This document shows positions 34,907 to 43,059 of a stretch of 64,000 nucleotides of DNA, in pieces. Origin of the DNA: an uncultured Muribaculaceae bacterium. Lineage in GTDB: Bacteria > Bacteroidota > Bacteroidia > Bacteroidales > Muribaculaceae. The stretch is from contig CAJUOB010000001.1 in the NCBI GenBank assembly GCA_910587915.1, positions 241,623-305,622 of the forward strand, read 5' to 3'. Both the position numbers and the translations under genes were made by a program. The notes below the pieces were generated by a model. It ran no database searches and was not told the origin of the DNA. It saw only the letters and a list, made by a program, of their open reading frames with translations. The stretch's first letter is position 1, and every line of letters starts with the position of its first letter.

Positions 34907-35731
34907 TTATTTGCGGTTTCTGATGTATTCCAGAAGTATGAGGTGGCCCGGACGCGACATCGTGCCGTGGTCGAAGCCGTCGAGTTCCAGAAGCTGTGCG
35001 TCGGGATGGCCCGTGAGCTGGAACATGCGCCATAGATAAGCATTTTCCTCATAGCGTCCGAAAAGTTCGCGTTCGCGCTGGCCGCATATCAGAAGGATAG
35101 GACGGCAATCGCCACGCACGTAGAACAGAGGAGCGTTTTCATCGATAAGAGGATTGAGGTCGCCCATACCACGGTCGCGACGGTTCTGAAAGTGTGTTAT
35201 GGCTTGTCCGCTGAAAGGAATGATAGCGTCGAATGCCTTGTCGGGGTCTACGCCATATTTAGCCAGGCGTGCCTTGTCGAGGCCTATCATCATCACCAGA
35301 TAGCCTCCGGCCGAATGGCCTGCGAGATAGATTTTCGACGGGTCGCCGCCGAAACGCTCTATGTTTTCCACCACCCATGCAGCGGCGGCAGCGGCGTCGT
35401 CGACACAGTCGGCTGTAGTCACCGACGGGTCCACCTTGTTGCCGCACAGACGGTAGCTCACGCCTACCACACCGATTCCCTGCTCCCGTAGTTCGCGGGG
35501 TATATCGCCATGACCACCGGTGAGGCCGCCGCCGTGGTACCATATCACGGTCGGATATCCGGGTTTGTCGGCAGGATAGTAGAAGTCGAGCACGCATTTC
35601 TGTTTCTGGTACTCATCTGTGGTGCCGGGGCGGTAGCATATGTTTTTCTCAGTTTTGTAGTTCTGAGCCGACATGGTTATTGCAAGGAATAATACCATGC
35701 CCAGTGCGAGGATGTTCTTGAATATCTTCAT
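34907..35731 (-). CDS. Secreted alpha/beta-hydrolase esterase (CE10/BD-FAE-like)
   Basis: A 274-residue protein with a signal peptide (ILALGMVLFLAITMSAQ). It has the oxyanion motif WYHGGGLTGG, the nucleophile elbow AGHSAGGYL (Ser) and a late His in ELDGFDHGTM. This is the HSL/BD-FAE-like esterase pattern, and together with the SGNH enzyme it suggests an esterified PUL substrate. Its first 30 codons fall inside the tandem duplication and appear a second time fused to a GH31 tail at 38006-38344. It starts 1 bp after the GH92 stop. Confidence 0.85.
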   Translation of the reverse strand: MKIFKNILALGMVLFLAITMSAQNYKTEKNICYRPGTTDEYQKQKCVLDFYYPADKPGYPTVIWYHGGGLTGGHGDIPRELREQGIGVVGVSYRLCGNKVDPSVTTADCVDDAAAAAAWVVENIERFGGDPSKIYLAGHSAGGYLVMMIGLDKARLAKYGVDPDKAFDAIIPFSGQAITHFQNRRDRGMGDLNPLIDENAPLFYVRGDCRPILLICGQRERELFGRYEENAYLWRMFQLTGHPDAQLLELDGFDHGTMSRPGHLILLEYIRNRK

Positions 35732-38254
35732 GTTATTTTTCGTTGGATAGTGAATAAGGTGCGTCTGATTTGCGGGTGCCGCGTTTGTAGTTTGGCTTGT
35801 CGCTCATTTTGTAGTCGAGGCGTGCGCCACCGGTAAGGTCGGCATGGCGCAGGTAGTTCTTTCCGTAGTCCTTGCCGTTGAGTTTCAGATTGTCCACATA
35901 GCGGTTGGTATCCGAGTTCTGCGGAGCCGAAATCTCTATATTTTTTCCATTAGGCAGCTTCACGGTAGCCTTGGTGAAGAGAGGAGCGCCAAGCACATAT
36001 TCGTCGGTGCCGGGGCACACTGTATAGAAGCCGAGAGCCGACATTATATACCATGCCGATGTCTGGCCATTGTCCTCGTCGCCGCAGTATCCGTCGGGCG
36101 TGGGCAGATAGAGGCGGTTCATCACTTCGCGGAGTCTGTACTGTGCCTTCCAGGGCTCGCCGGCATAGTTATATAGATATATCATGTGCTGGATGGGCTG
36201 ATTGCCGTGGGCGTACTGGCCCATGTCGACAATCTGCATCTCGCGCATTTCGTGTATCAGCTGCTTGCGGGTGTCCACATTCTTTCCGAAAGTCGGCGGG
36301 GTGGTGAACACGGAGTCGAGCATGGCTACAAACTGTTTGCGGCCGCCCATAAGGTCTATAAGACCTTCGATGTCGTGGAACACCGACCATGAGTAGTGCC
36401 AGCTGTTGCCTTCTGTGAAAGGTCCCCACCATTCCACGGGGTCGAAATCGGGAGTGAAGTTGCCGTCGCGGTCTTTTCCGCTCATCAGATGGAACGGCGC
36501 GTTGTAGAGATTGCGGTAGTTGCGCGAGCGTTTTTTGTACACGTCGGTTTCGGCTGCAGGGCGTCCCAGTTTGCGGCCCATCTGGTAGATGCACCAGTCG
36601 TTGTAGGCATATTCGAGGGTGCGGGCCGCGCTCTGACGTCCGCTTTCCACCGGCACGTACCCGAGTGTGTTATAGTCTTTGTAGGCGAAACGTCCCGACG
36701 ACGATACCGACGGATGCAGTGCGTTGGCGCCATGTAGCAGGCCCTCGTACATTCCTTCGGCATTGGCCGGAGTCACACCTTTCACAAATGCATCGGCCAC
36801 AACAGAGGCGGAATTATTGCCGATCATACAGTCGCGGTGGCCGGGGCTGGCCCATTCGGGATAGAAGCCGCTCTCGAGATAGGCGTTGTAGAATCCTTCC
36901 TGCATCTGTGCGCTGATTTCCGGATACATGAGATTGAGCATCGGAAGTTCGCCGCGGAACGAATCCCAGAAGCCGGTGTCGGTGAAGAATCGGCCCGGGT
37001 GCACCTTGCCTGTGTGTGGACTGTAGTGCACAATGTTGCCATTGGCATCAGTTTCATGAAGCATGCGTGGGAAAAGGGTGCTGCGGTAGAGACACGAGTA
37101 GAATGTGCGCAGGCGGTCCACATCGTCCGACTCCACTTCCACGCGTCCGAGCACATCATTCCACCGGTCGCGGCCCTGCTTCACGAGTGTGTCGAAGTCG
37201 TTGCCCCCAAGCTCGCGTAGATTTAGCTCGGCCTGCTCGGGGCTGATGAACGATGATGCCACGCGGGCATGTACTTTCTCGCCCTTGCGGGTGGCGAAGC
37301 CTATGATTGCGCCGGCATGGTCAGCTTTGCTTTCGGTCGACGCGGTGTTGATGTTGCCGTCGGTGACGGCGGCAGTATAGGTGAATGGCTTGTCGAATTC
37401 AAGCACGAAGTAGTTCTTGAAGTTCTCGGGCACGCCACCGCTGTTGCGTGTGGTATAACCGGTGATTTTCTGAGCCTTGGGGTCGATTTTCACATACGAA
37501 CCTTTGTCGAAGGCATCGACCACCACAAACGAGCTGTCGTTCTCCGGAAAGGTGAAGCGGAACATCGCCGCGCGCTCTGTCGGCACGATTTCCGCCGTCA
37601 CATTGTGGTCGGCCAGGAATACGCTGTAGTAGTATGGCTTGGCTACCTCGGCCTTGTGGCTGAAGAAACTTGCCCGGGCATCCTGGTCGAATACGGGCTT
37701 GTCGGTCACCGGCATGATGGCAAACTGGCCGTAGTCGTTGATCCAGGGGCTTGGCTGGTGGGTCTGTTTGAGACCGCGTATACGCGATTCAGTGTAGGTA
37801 TAGGTCCAGCCTTCGCCCATCTTGCCCGTCATCGGGGTCCAGAAATTCATGCCCCATGGCATGGCTATGGCGGGGTATGTGTTGCCGTGCGACACCTCGA
37901 AGTTCGATTGAGTGCCTATGAGCGGATTCACATAGTCCACCGGTGTTGTTGCGCCTGCCACGAAGCATACAGTGGCTGCAGCAGCGCTGAGTATTGCTTT
38001 CTTTCTCATAATTTCACAGTAATGCCATCTGCAAGGTTGCCGCGGCCGGTTTTTGTTTTGCCTTTTTCTACCACAATCACTTCCACATTCTTTATTTCGG
38101 AAGCGACATCGCGGTCGCCTTCGGTCGAGGCAAGTGCCACATTCACTTTTTTACCGTTCTTCTGGGCCTTGAAAGTCATGAGGCTGTAGTCTCCGTTGCG
38201 GAATTCCCAGCCGTTGCCGGCATCCCAGTAGAGACGGCCTTCGGCTGTGCCGTT
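35642..38254. repeat. Tandem duplication, left copy (2,613 bp)
   Basis: Contains the first 30 codons of the esterase gene, a complete GH92 gene and the last 82 codons of GH31 (all reading leftward). It appears base-for-base identical to 38255-40867, judged from matching text and from every reading frame recurring at an offset of 2,613. Its right edge is the novel junction near 38254, where GH31 sequence (...GTGCCGTT) meets esterase sequence (GTTTTTCTC...), with at most one shared base. Confidence 0.93.
35733..38009 (-). CDS. GH92 alpha-mannosidase (duplicate copy 1)
   Basis: A 758-residue calcium-dependent exo-alpha-mannosidase. A signal peptide (SAAAATVCFVAGA) precedes the family start VDYVNPLIGTQS. 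GYTTRNSGG, TGFWDSFRGELPMLN, NSWHYSWSVFHD and the catalytic-base region GYCGDEDNGQTSAWY are present. GH92 enzymes release mannose from alpha-1,2/1,3/1,4/1,6 linkages with inversion. The lack of a lipobox suggests a soluble periplasmic enzyme. Its protein is identical to the copy at 38346-40622. Its start overlaps the chimeric ORF stop (ATGA). Confidence 0.95.
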   Translation of the reverse strand: MRKKAILSAAAATVCFVAGATTPVDYVNPLIGTQSNFEVSHGNTYPAIAMPWGMNFWTPMTGKMGEGWTYTYTESRIRGLKQTHQPSPWINDYGQFAIMPVTDKPVFDQDARASFFSHKAEVAKPYYYSVFLADHNVTAEIVPTERAAMFRFTFPENDSSFVVVDAFDKGSYVKIDPKAQKITGYTTRNSGGVPENFKNYFVLEFDKPFTYTAAVTDGNINTASTESKADHAGAIIGFATRKGEKVHARVASSFISPEQAELNLRELGGNDFDTLVKQGRDRWNDVLGRVEVESDDVDRLRTFYSCLYRSTLFPRMLHETDANGNIVHYSPHTGKVHPGRFFTDTGFWDSFRGELPMLNLMYPEISAQMQEGFYNAYLESGFYPEWASPGHRDCMIGNNSASVVADAFVKGVTPANAEGMYEGLLHGANALHPSVSSSGRFAYKDYNTLGYVPVESGRQSAARTLEYAYNDWCIYQMGRKLGRPAAETDVYKKRSRNYRNLYNAPFHLMSGKDRDGNFTPDFDPVEWWGPFTEGNSWHYSWSVFHDIEGLIDLMGGRKQFVAMLDSVFTTPPTFGKNVDTRKQLIHEMREMQIVDMGQYAHGNQPIQHMIYLYNYAGEPWKAQYRLREVMNRLYLPTPDGYCGDEDNGQTSAWYIMSALGFYTVCPGTDEYVLGAPLFTKATVKLPNGKNIEISAPQNSDTNRYVDNLKLNGKDYGKNYLRHADLTGGARLDYKMSDKPNYKRGTRKSDAPYSLSNEK

Positions 38255-38344
38255 GTTTTTCTCAGTTTTGTAGTTCTGAGCCGACATGGTTATTGCAAGG
38301 AATAATACCATGCCCAGTGCGAGGATGTTCTTGAATATCTTCAT
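38006..38344 (-). CDS. Chimeric ORF: esterase signal peptide fused to GH31 C-terminus
   Basis: A 112-residue in-frame product of the duplication junction. Residues 1-30 (MKIFKNILALGMV...YKTEKN) are identical to the esterase N-terminus, including its signal peptide. Residues 31-112 (GTAEGRLYWDAGNGWEF... to ...LADGITVKL) are identical to the last 82 residues of the GH31 enzyme, its C-terminal beta domain. It has an intact start and stop and inherits the esterase gene's translation start region. It has no catalytic residues. It is probably a by-product, though a secreted beta-sandwich fragment is conceivable. Confidence 0.7.
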   Translation of the reverse strand: MKIFKNILALGMVLFLAITMSAQNYKTEKNNGTAEGRLYWDAGNGWEFRNGDYSLMTFKAQKNGKKVNVALASTEGDRDVASEIKNVEVIVVEKGKTKTGRGNLADGITVKL

Positions 38345-40867
38345 GTTATTTTTCGTTGGATAGTGAATAAGGTGCGTCTGATTTGCGGGTGCCGCGTTTG
38401 TAGTTTGGCTTGTCGCTCATTTTGTAGTCGAGGCGTGCGCCACCGGTAAGGTCGGCATGGCGCAGGTAGTTCTTTCCGTAGTCCTTGCCGTTGAGTTTCA
38501 GATTGTCCACATAGCGGTTGGTATCCGAGTTCTGCGGAGCCGAAATCTCTATATTTTTTCCATTAGGCAGCTTCACGGTAGCCTTGGTGAAGAGAGGAGC
38601 GCCAAGCACATATTCGTCGGTGCCGGGGCACACTGTATAGAAGCCGAGAGCCGACATTATATACCATGCCGATGTCTGGCCATTGTCCTCGTCGCCGCAG
38701 TATCCGTCGGGCGTGGGCAGATAGAGGCGGTTCATCACTTCGCGGAGTCTGTACTGTGCCTTCCAGGGCTCGCCGGCATAGTTATATAGATATATCATGT
38801 GCTGGATGGGCTGATTGCCGTGGGCGTACTGGCCCATGTCGACAATCTGCATCTCGCGCATTTCGTGTATCAGCTGCTTGCGGGTGTCCACATTCTTTCC
38901 GAAAGTCGGCGGGGTGGTGAACACGGAGTCGAGCATGGCTACAAACTGTTTGCGGCCGCCCATAAGGTCTATAAGACCTTCGATGTCGTGGAACACCGAC
39001 CATGAGTAGTGCCAGCTGTTGCCTTCTGTGAAAGGTCCCCACCATTCCACGGGGTCGAAATCGGGAGTGAAGTTGCCGTCGCGGTCTTTTCCGCTCATCA
39101 GATGGAACGGCGCGTTGTAGAGATTGCGGTAGTTGCGCGAGCGTTTTTTGTACACGTCGGTTTCGGCTGCAGGGCGTCCCAGTTTGCGGCCCATCTGGTA
39201 GATGCACCAGTCGTTGTAGGCATATTCGAGGGTGCGGGCCGCGCTCTGACGTCCGCTTTCCACCGGCACGTACCCGAGTGTGTTATAGTCTTTGTAGGCG
39301 AAACGTCCCGACGACGATACCGACGGATGCAGTGCGTTGGCGCCATGTAGCAGGCCCTCGTACATTCCTTCGGCATTGGCCGGAGTCACACCTTTCACAA
39401 ATGCATCGGCCACAACAGAGGCGGAATTATTGCCGATCATACAGTCGCGGTGGCCGGGGCTGGCCCATTCGGGATAGAAGCCGCTCTCGAGATAGGCGTT
39501 GTAGAATCCTTCCTGCATCTGTGCGCTGATTTCCGGATACATGAGATTGAGCATCGGAAGTTCGCCGCGGAACGAATCCCAGAAGCCGGTGTCGGTGAAG
39601 AATCGGCCCGGGTGCACCTTGCCTGTGTGTGGACTGTAGTGCACAATGTTGCCATTGGCATCAGTTTCATGAAGCATGCGTGGGAAAAGGGTGCTGCGGT
39701 AGAGACACGAGTAGAATGTGCGCAGGCGGTCCACATCGTCCGACTCCACTTCCACGCGTCCGAGCACATCATTCCACCGGTCGCGGCCCTGCTTCACGAG
39801 TGTGTCGAAGTCGTTGCCCCCAAGCTCGCGTAGATTTAGCTCGGCCTGCTCGGGGCTGATGAACGATGATGCCACGCGGGCATGTACTTTCTCGCCCTTG
39901 CGGGTGGCGAAGCCTATGATTGCGCCGGCATGGTCAGCTTTGCTTTCGGTCGACGCGGTGTTGATGTTGCCGTCGGTGACGGCGGCAGTATAGGTGAATG
40001 GCTTGTCGAATTCAAGCACGAAGTAGTTCTTGAAGTTCTCGGGCACGCCACCGCTGTTGCGTGTGGTATAACCGGTGATTTTCTGAGCCTTGGGGTCGAT
40101 TTTCACATACGAACCTTTGTCGAAGGCATCGACCACCACAAACGAGCTGTCGTTCTCCGGAAAGGTGAAGCGGAACATCGCCGCGCGCTCTGTCGGCACG
40201 ATTTCCGCCGTCACATTGTGGTCGGCCAGGAATACGCTGTAGTAGTATGGCTTGGCTACCTCGGCCTTGTGGCTGAAGAAACTTGCCCGGGCATCCTGGT
40301 CGAATACGGGCTTGTCGGTCACCGGCATGATGGCAAACTGGCCGTAGTCGTTGATCCAGGGGCTTGGCTGGTGGGTCTGTTTGAGACCGCGTATACGCGA
40401 TTCAGTGTAGGTATAGGTCCAGCCTTCGCCCATCTTGCCCGTCATCGGGGTCCAGAAATTCATGCCCCATGGCATGGCTATGGCGGGGTATGTGTTGCCG
40501 TGCGACACCTCGAAGTTCGATTGAGTGCCTATGAGCGGATTCACATAGTCCACCGGTGTTGTTGCGCCTGCCACGAAGCATACAGTGGCTGCAGCAGCGC
40601 TGAGTATTGCTTTCTTTCTCATAATTTCACAGTAATGCCATCTGCAAGGTTGCCGCGGCCGGTTTTTGTTTTGCCTTTTTCTACCACAATCACTTCCACA
40701 TTCTTTATTTCGGAAGCGACATCGCGGTCGCCTTCGGTCGAGGCAAGTGCCACATTCACTTTTTTACCGTTCTTCTGGGCCTTGAAAGTCATGAGGCTGT
40801 AGTCTCCGTTGCGGAATTCCCAGCCGTTGCCGGCATCCCAGTAGAGACGGCCTTCGGCTGTGCCGTT
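38255..40867. repeat. Tandem duplication, right copy (2,613 bp)
   Basis: The second copy of the unit at 35642-38254. It ends inside the intact GH31 gene, so GH31 remains whole here, and the esterase gene remains whole at the left end. Only the internal junction is new. Confidence 0.93.
38346..40622 (-). CDS. GH92 alpha-mannosidase (duplicate copy 2)
   Basis: Identical in protein sequence (758 residues) to the enzyme at 35733-38009. In this copy the upstream neighbour is the complete GH31 gene, whose stop overlaps this start (ATGA), which is the ancestral arrangement. One base separates its stop from the chimeric ORF. Two identical copies in one operon would raise dosage and are unstable under homologous recombination. 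Confidence 0.95.
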   Translation of the reverse strand: MRKKAILSAAAATVCFVAGATTPVDYVNPLIGTQSNFEVSHGNTYPAIAMPWGMNFWTPMTGKMGEGWTYTYTESRIRGLKQTHQPSPWINDYGQFAIMPVTDKPVFDQDARASFFSHKAEVAKPYYYSVFLADHNVTAEIVPTERAAMFRFTFPENDSSFVVVDAFDKGSYVKIDPKAQKITGYTTRNSGGVPENFKNYFVLEFDKPFTYTAAVTDGNINTASTESKADHAGAIIGFATRKGEKVHARVASSFISPEQAELNLRELGGNDFDTLVKQGRDRWNDVLGRVEVESDDVDRLRTFYSCLYRSTLFPRMLHETDANGNIVHYSPHTGKVHPGRFFTDTGFWDSFRGELPMLNLMYPEISAQMQEGFYNAYLESGFYPEWASPGHRDCMIGNNSASVVADAFVKGVTPANAEGMYEGLLHGANALHPSVSSSGRFAYKDYNTLGYVPVESGRQSAARTLEYAYNDWCIYQMGRKLGRPAAETDVYKKRSRNYRNLYNAPFHLMSGKDRDGNFTPDFDPVEWWGPFTEGNSWHYSWSVFHDIEGLIDLMGGRKQFVAMLDSVFTTPPTFGKNVDTRKQLIHEMREMQIVDMGQYAHGNQPIQHMIYLYNYAGEPWKAQYRLREVMNRLYLPTPDGYCGDEDNGQTSAWYIMSALGFYTVCPGTDEYVLGAPLFTKATVKLPNGKNIEISAPQNSDTNRYVDNLKLNGKDYGKNYLRHADLTGGARLDYKMSDKPNYKRGTRKSDAPYSLSNEK

Positions 40868-42760
40868 CTCATCGAGGCACACATAGAGTGTCAAGGGTTC
40901 GAGGGTGGCTTCCTCGGTGTGCTGTATCACTTTTCCGGCAGGTATTATGCTGCCGCCTTTGAGACGGAGCGAAGCCTGGTGCGCAGCCTTGGTGTCGCCT
41001 TTCACAAGACTTATTTCCTCCCATATGCCGGCAGGCAGAGCCGGATTCTTGGCGAAAGTGGGCACAACAAGCAGATTCTCGCCCATGAGGAATGCCTGGT
41101 CCTCGGCGCGGAGTGCCTGATCTTTTATATCGGCAAAGAAGAGGGGCTGCATCACGGGCAAGCCGGTATTGTGGGCGTCGTAGAAGCAAGTATAAAGGTA
41201 GGGTAGCAGGCGGTAGCGGCGTTCGAGCGCCATACGCGAGGTTTTCTCAACCTCAGGGCCGAAAGCCCATGGCTCTTTATCGTTGGTGCCGGCACATGCA
41301 TGTCCGCGCGCGAAGGGCAGGAACACGCCGAAGCCAATCCAGTCGGCGAAGAGTTCGGGAGGAGTGTTGCCGAGGAATCCGCCGATATCGGGGCCGCTGT
41401 AGGGCTGTCCCGAAAGACCAAGGGTAATCGACATAGGCACCGACCACTCCATGTGCTGCTGTTCGGCATAGTTGTCGCCGGTCCATGTGGCGGCATAGCG
41501 TTGGCCACCGAGAATATTGGAGCGTGTGAGCACGAACGGGCGTTTGTCGGGGTATACATCGAGGAAGCCGTTGCGTGTGCCTTCCACCATGAAGCGGCCA
41601 TATGCGTTGTGGTAGAGCAGGTGAGGACCTGCGGGAAGACCGCCACCGCCACGGTGTACATTGTCGTTGGGCATCGTGCCTATGCTGTCGAACACGGCCG
41701 GTTCGTTAACATCGTTCCACACGCCGTCGATACCTGTGGCGAGGAAATCTTTATAGAGCCCTGCCCACCAGGTGCGCACTTCGGGCACGGTGAAGTCGGG
41801 GAATGCAGCCATGCCGGGCCATACTTTTCCCTGATATTCGCTTCCGTCGGCGCGGCGAACCCACACATCGTTCTCGGTTCCCGATTTGTACACGAAGTAT
41901 TCGGGATCGGCTTTCGGCGCGGGGTCGATCATATACACAGCCTTGAAATTGGCTTTGTGCAGATCGTCGTTAAGTGTCTTGGGATCGGGGAATTTCACAG
42001 GGTCGAACGTGAATATGCGGAAGCCGTCCATATAGTCGATGTCCATCCATATCACGTCGCATGGTATGTTACGGCTGCGGAAGTTTGCGGCGATGTCGCG
42101 TACTTTGGCCTCGGTGTCGTAGGAGAATCGGCACTGGTGATAGCCGAGCGACCATAGCGGCGGCATTTCCATGGTGCCGGTTAGCTCGGCCAGACCCTTG
42201 ACCACATCCTGCGGAGTGGCACGGTCGATGACAAATGCCCGGAAGGGAGCCCCCTCTGTGTCGAAGCTTATGCAGTCGTCGGCAGTGGTGAGATGCGATT
42301 TCCACGACGAGTCGAAAAGTATGCCGAATGCAGTGCCGTCGGGACGGACGCCCATCACCCAGGGGTGAGTCTGGTAGAGGTGGGTGCCATTGTCGACGGC
42401 TCGGTAGGCGCCGTTGTCGACGTTCCACAGCTCGATGGTCTTGCCGTTGCGCAGCAGCGGCCCTGTAACCTCGCCTCCGCCATAGAGGCTTGTCCCGACG
42501 GGGACACGGAGTTTCGCTCCTGCTTTTCCGTCGGTAAATGTAAATTCAGGCACGAGGTTCCAGGAAGAGGGTAGGGCGGCGGTGTACACCGGCTCTTTCT
42601 CCAACATCAGCGACGGTGTTTTCGCCGGGTCGTAGCCCTGAGGCACAAAGAGGGCGATACCATCGCCAACCATGGCCGTCGACGCCACTTCTACCGGTGC
42701 AGCGCTGGCTGCTGTGGCTCCGGCGAAAGCGACGGCAAAAAAGATTTTTTCGAGATGCAT
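40619..42760 (-). CDS. GH31 alpha-glucosidase-like enzyme
   Basis: A 713-residue enzyme with a signal peptide (IFFAVAFAGATAASA). It has a GH31 N-terminal beta domain, then the barrel with WSLGYHQCRFSY, DVIWMDIDYMDGFRIFTFD, nucleophile Asp350 in GVWNDVNEPAVF, acid/base in ATWTGDN, and YSGPDIGGF. The W-M-D-I-D-Y-M-D and W-N-D-x-N-E-P motifs favour alpha-glucosidase (including glucosidase II-like) over xylosidase. First gene of the leftward PUL operon. Its last 82 codons are in the duplicated unit and recur in the chimeric ORF. In this context it may remove terminal glucose from mannose-rich glycans. Confidence 0.93.
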   Translation of the reverse strand: MHLEKIFFAVAFAGATAASAAPVEVASTAMVGDGIALFVPQGYDPAKTPSLMLEKEPVYTAALPSSWNLVPEFTFTDGKAGAKLRVPVGTSLYGGGEVTGPLLRNGKTIELWNVDNGAYRAVDNGTHLYQTHPWVMGVRPDGTAFGILFDSSWKSHLTTADDCISFDTEGAPFRAFVIDRATPQDVVKGLAELTGTMEMPPLWSLGYHQCRFSYDTEAKVRDIAANFRSRNIPCDVIWMDIDYMDGFRIFTFDPVKFPDPKTLNDDLHKANFKAVYMIDPAPKADPEYFVYKSGTENDVWVRRADGSEYQGKVWPGMAAFPDFTVPEVRTWWAGLYKDFLATGIDGVWNDVNEPAVFDSIGTMPNDNVHRGGGGLPAGPHLLYHNAYGRFMVEGTRNGFLDVYPDKRPFVLTRSNILGGQRYAATWTGDNYAEQQHMEWSVPMSITLGLSGQPYSGPDIGGFLGNTPPELFADWIGFGVFLPFARGHACAGTNDKEPWAFGPEVEKTSRMALERRYRLLPYLYTCFYDAHNTGLPVMQPLFFADIKDQALRAEDQAFLMGENLLVVPTFAKNPALPAGIWEEISLVKGDTKAAHQASLRLKGGSIIPAGKVIQHTEEATLEPLTLYVCLDENGTAEGRLYWDAGNGWEFRNGDYSLMTFKAQKNGKKVNVALASTEGDRDVASEIKNVEVIVVEKGKTKTGRGNLADGITVKL

Positions 42761-42808
42761 ATCGTTGTGTTGATTGGTTTAAGGTGGGATGAAAATGTTT
42801 TTCTGTCA

Positions 42809-42824
42809 CAAAGCTACAAAAATA
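42809..42824 (-). promoter_or_regulatory. Tandem -7 boxes of the leftward PUL operon
   Basis: The minus strand reads TATTTTTG immediately followed by TAGCTTTG, both fitting TAnnTTTG. They lie about 50-65 bp before the GH31 start. Confidence 0.6.
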
Positions 42825-42892
42825 AGAGCCGTCGGCGAGTATTTGTGTGCGCACAATAAGGATACAGCACGGACAGCCATCACTTGCGCTTG

Positions 42893-42912
42893 TATTGTAT
42901 ACAATTGTGGCA
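42893..42912. promoter_or_regulatory. Putative PUL operator, copy 1
   Basis: TATTGTATACAATTGTGGCA contains the perfect 12-bp palindrome ATTGTATACAAT (42894-42905). It agrees at 17 of 20 positions with the element upstream of susC (56012-56031). It lies between the divergent PUL operons, about 70 bp upstream of the leftward -7 boxes and 100 bp upstream of the rightward one. A second inverted repeat TTGTG-tgcg-CACAA is at 42843-42856. Confidence 0.55.
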
Positions 42913-43010
42913 GCATCGCGCACATGCCCCGAGGTGGACTTTTGGCTACGCCTCTGTCGCAAATCTACACTTTTGGCATACCATATTACAAAATTGAATA
43001 ATACATTGTG

Positions 43011-43018
43011 TAACTTTG
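43011..43018 (+). promoter_or_regulatory. Promoter -7 box of the rightward PUL operon
   Basis: TAACTTTG fits TAnnTTTG, 41 bp before the GH3 ATG. No clear -33 element is seen, as expected for an activator-dependent promoter. Confidence 0.6.
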
Positions 43019-43059
43019 CACTATCCACCAATCTAAACCTGTCAAATCTGCCCCACGCA

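Noticed and set aside
35642..40867. Insertion sequence or composite transposon as cause of the duplication
   Set aside because: No transposase, terminal inverted repeats or target-site duplications are seen at the edges; the unit consists only of PUL gene sequence.
42847..43059. 71-residue N-terminal extension of the GH3 enzyme
   Set aside because: It would cover the -7 box and the operator candidate, and a proper signal peptide begins at ATG 43060.
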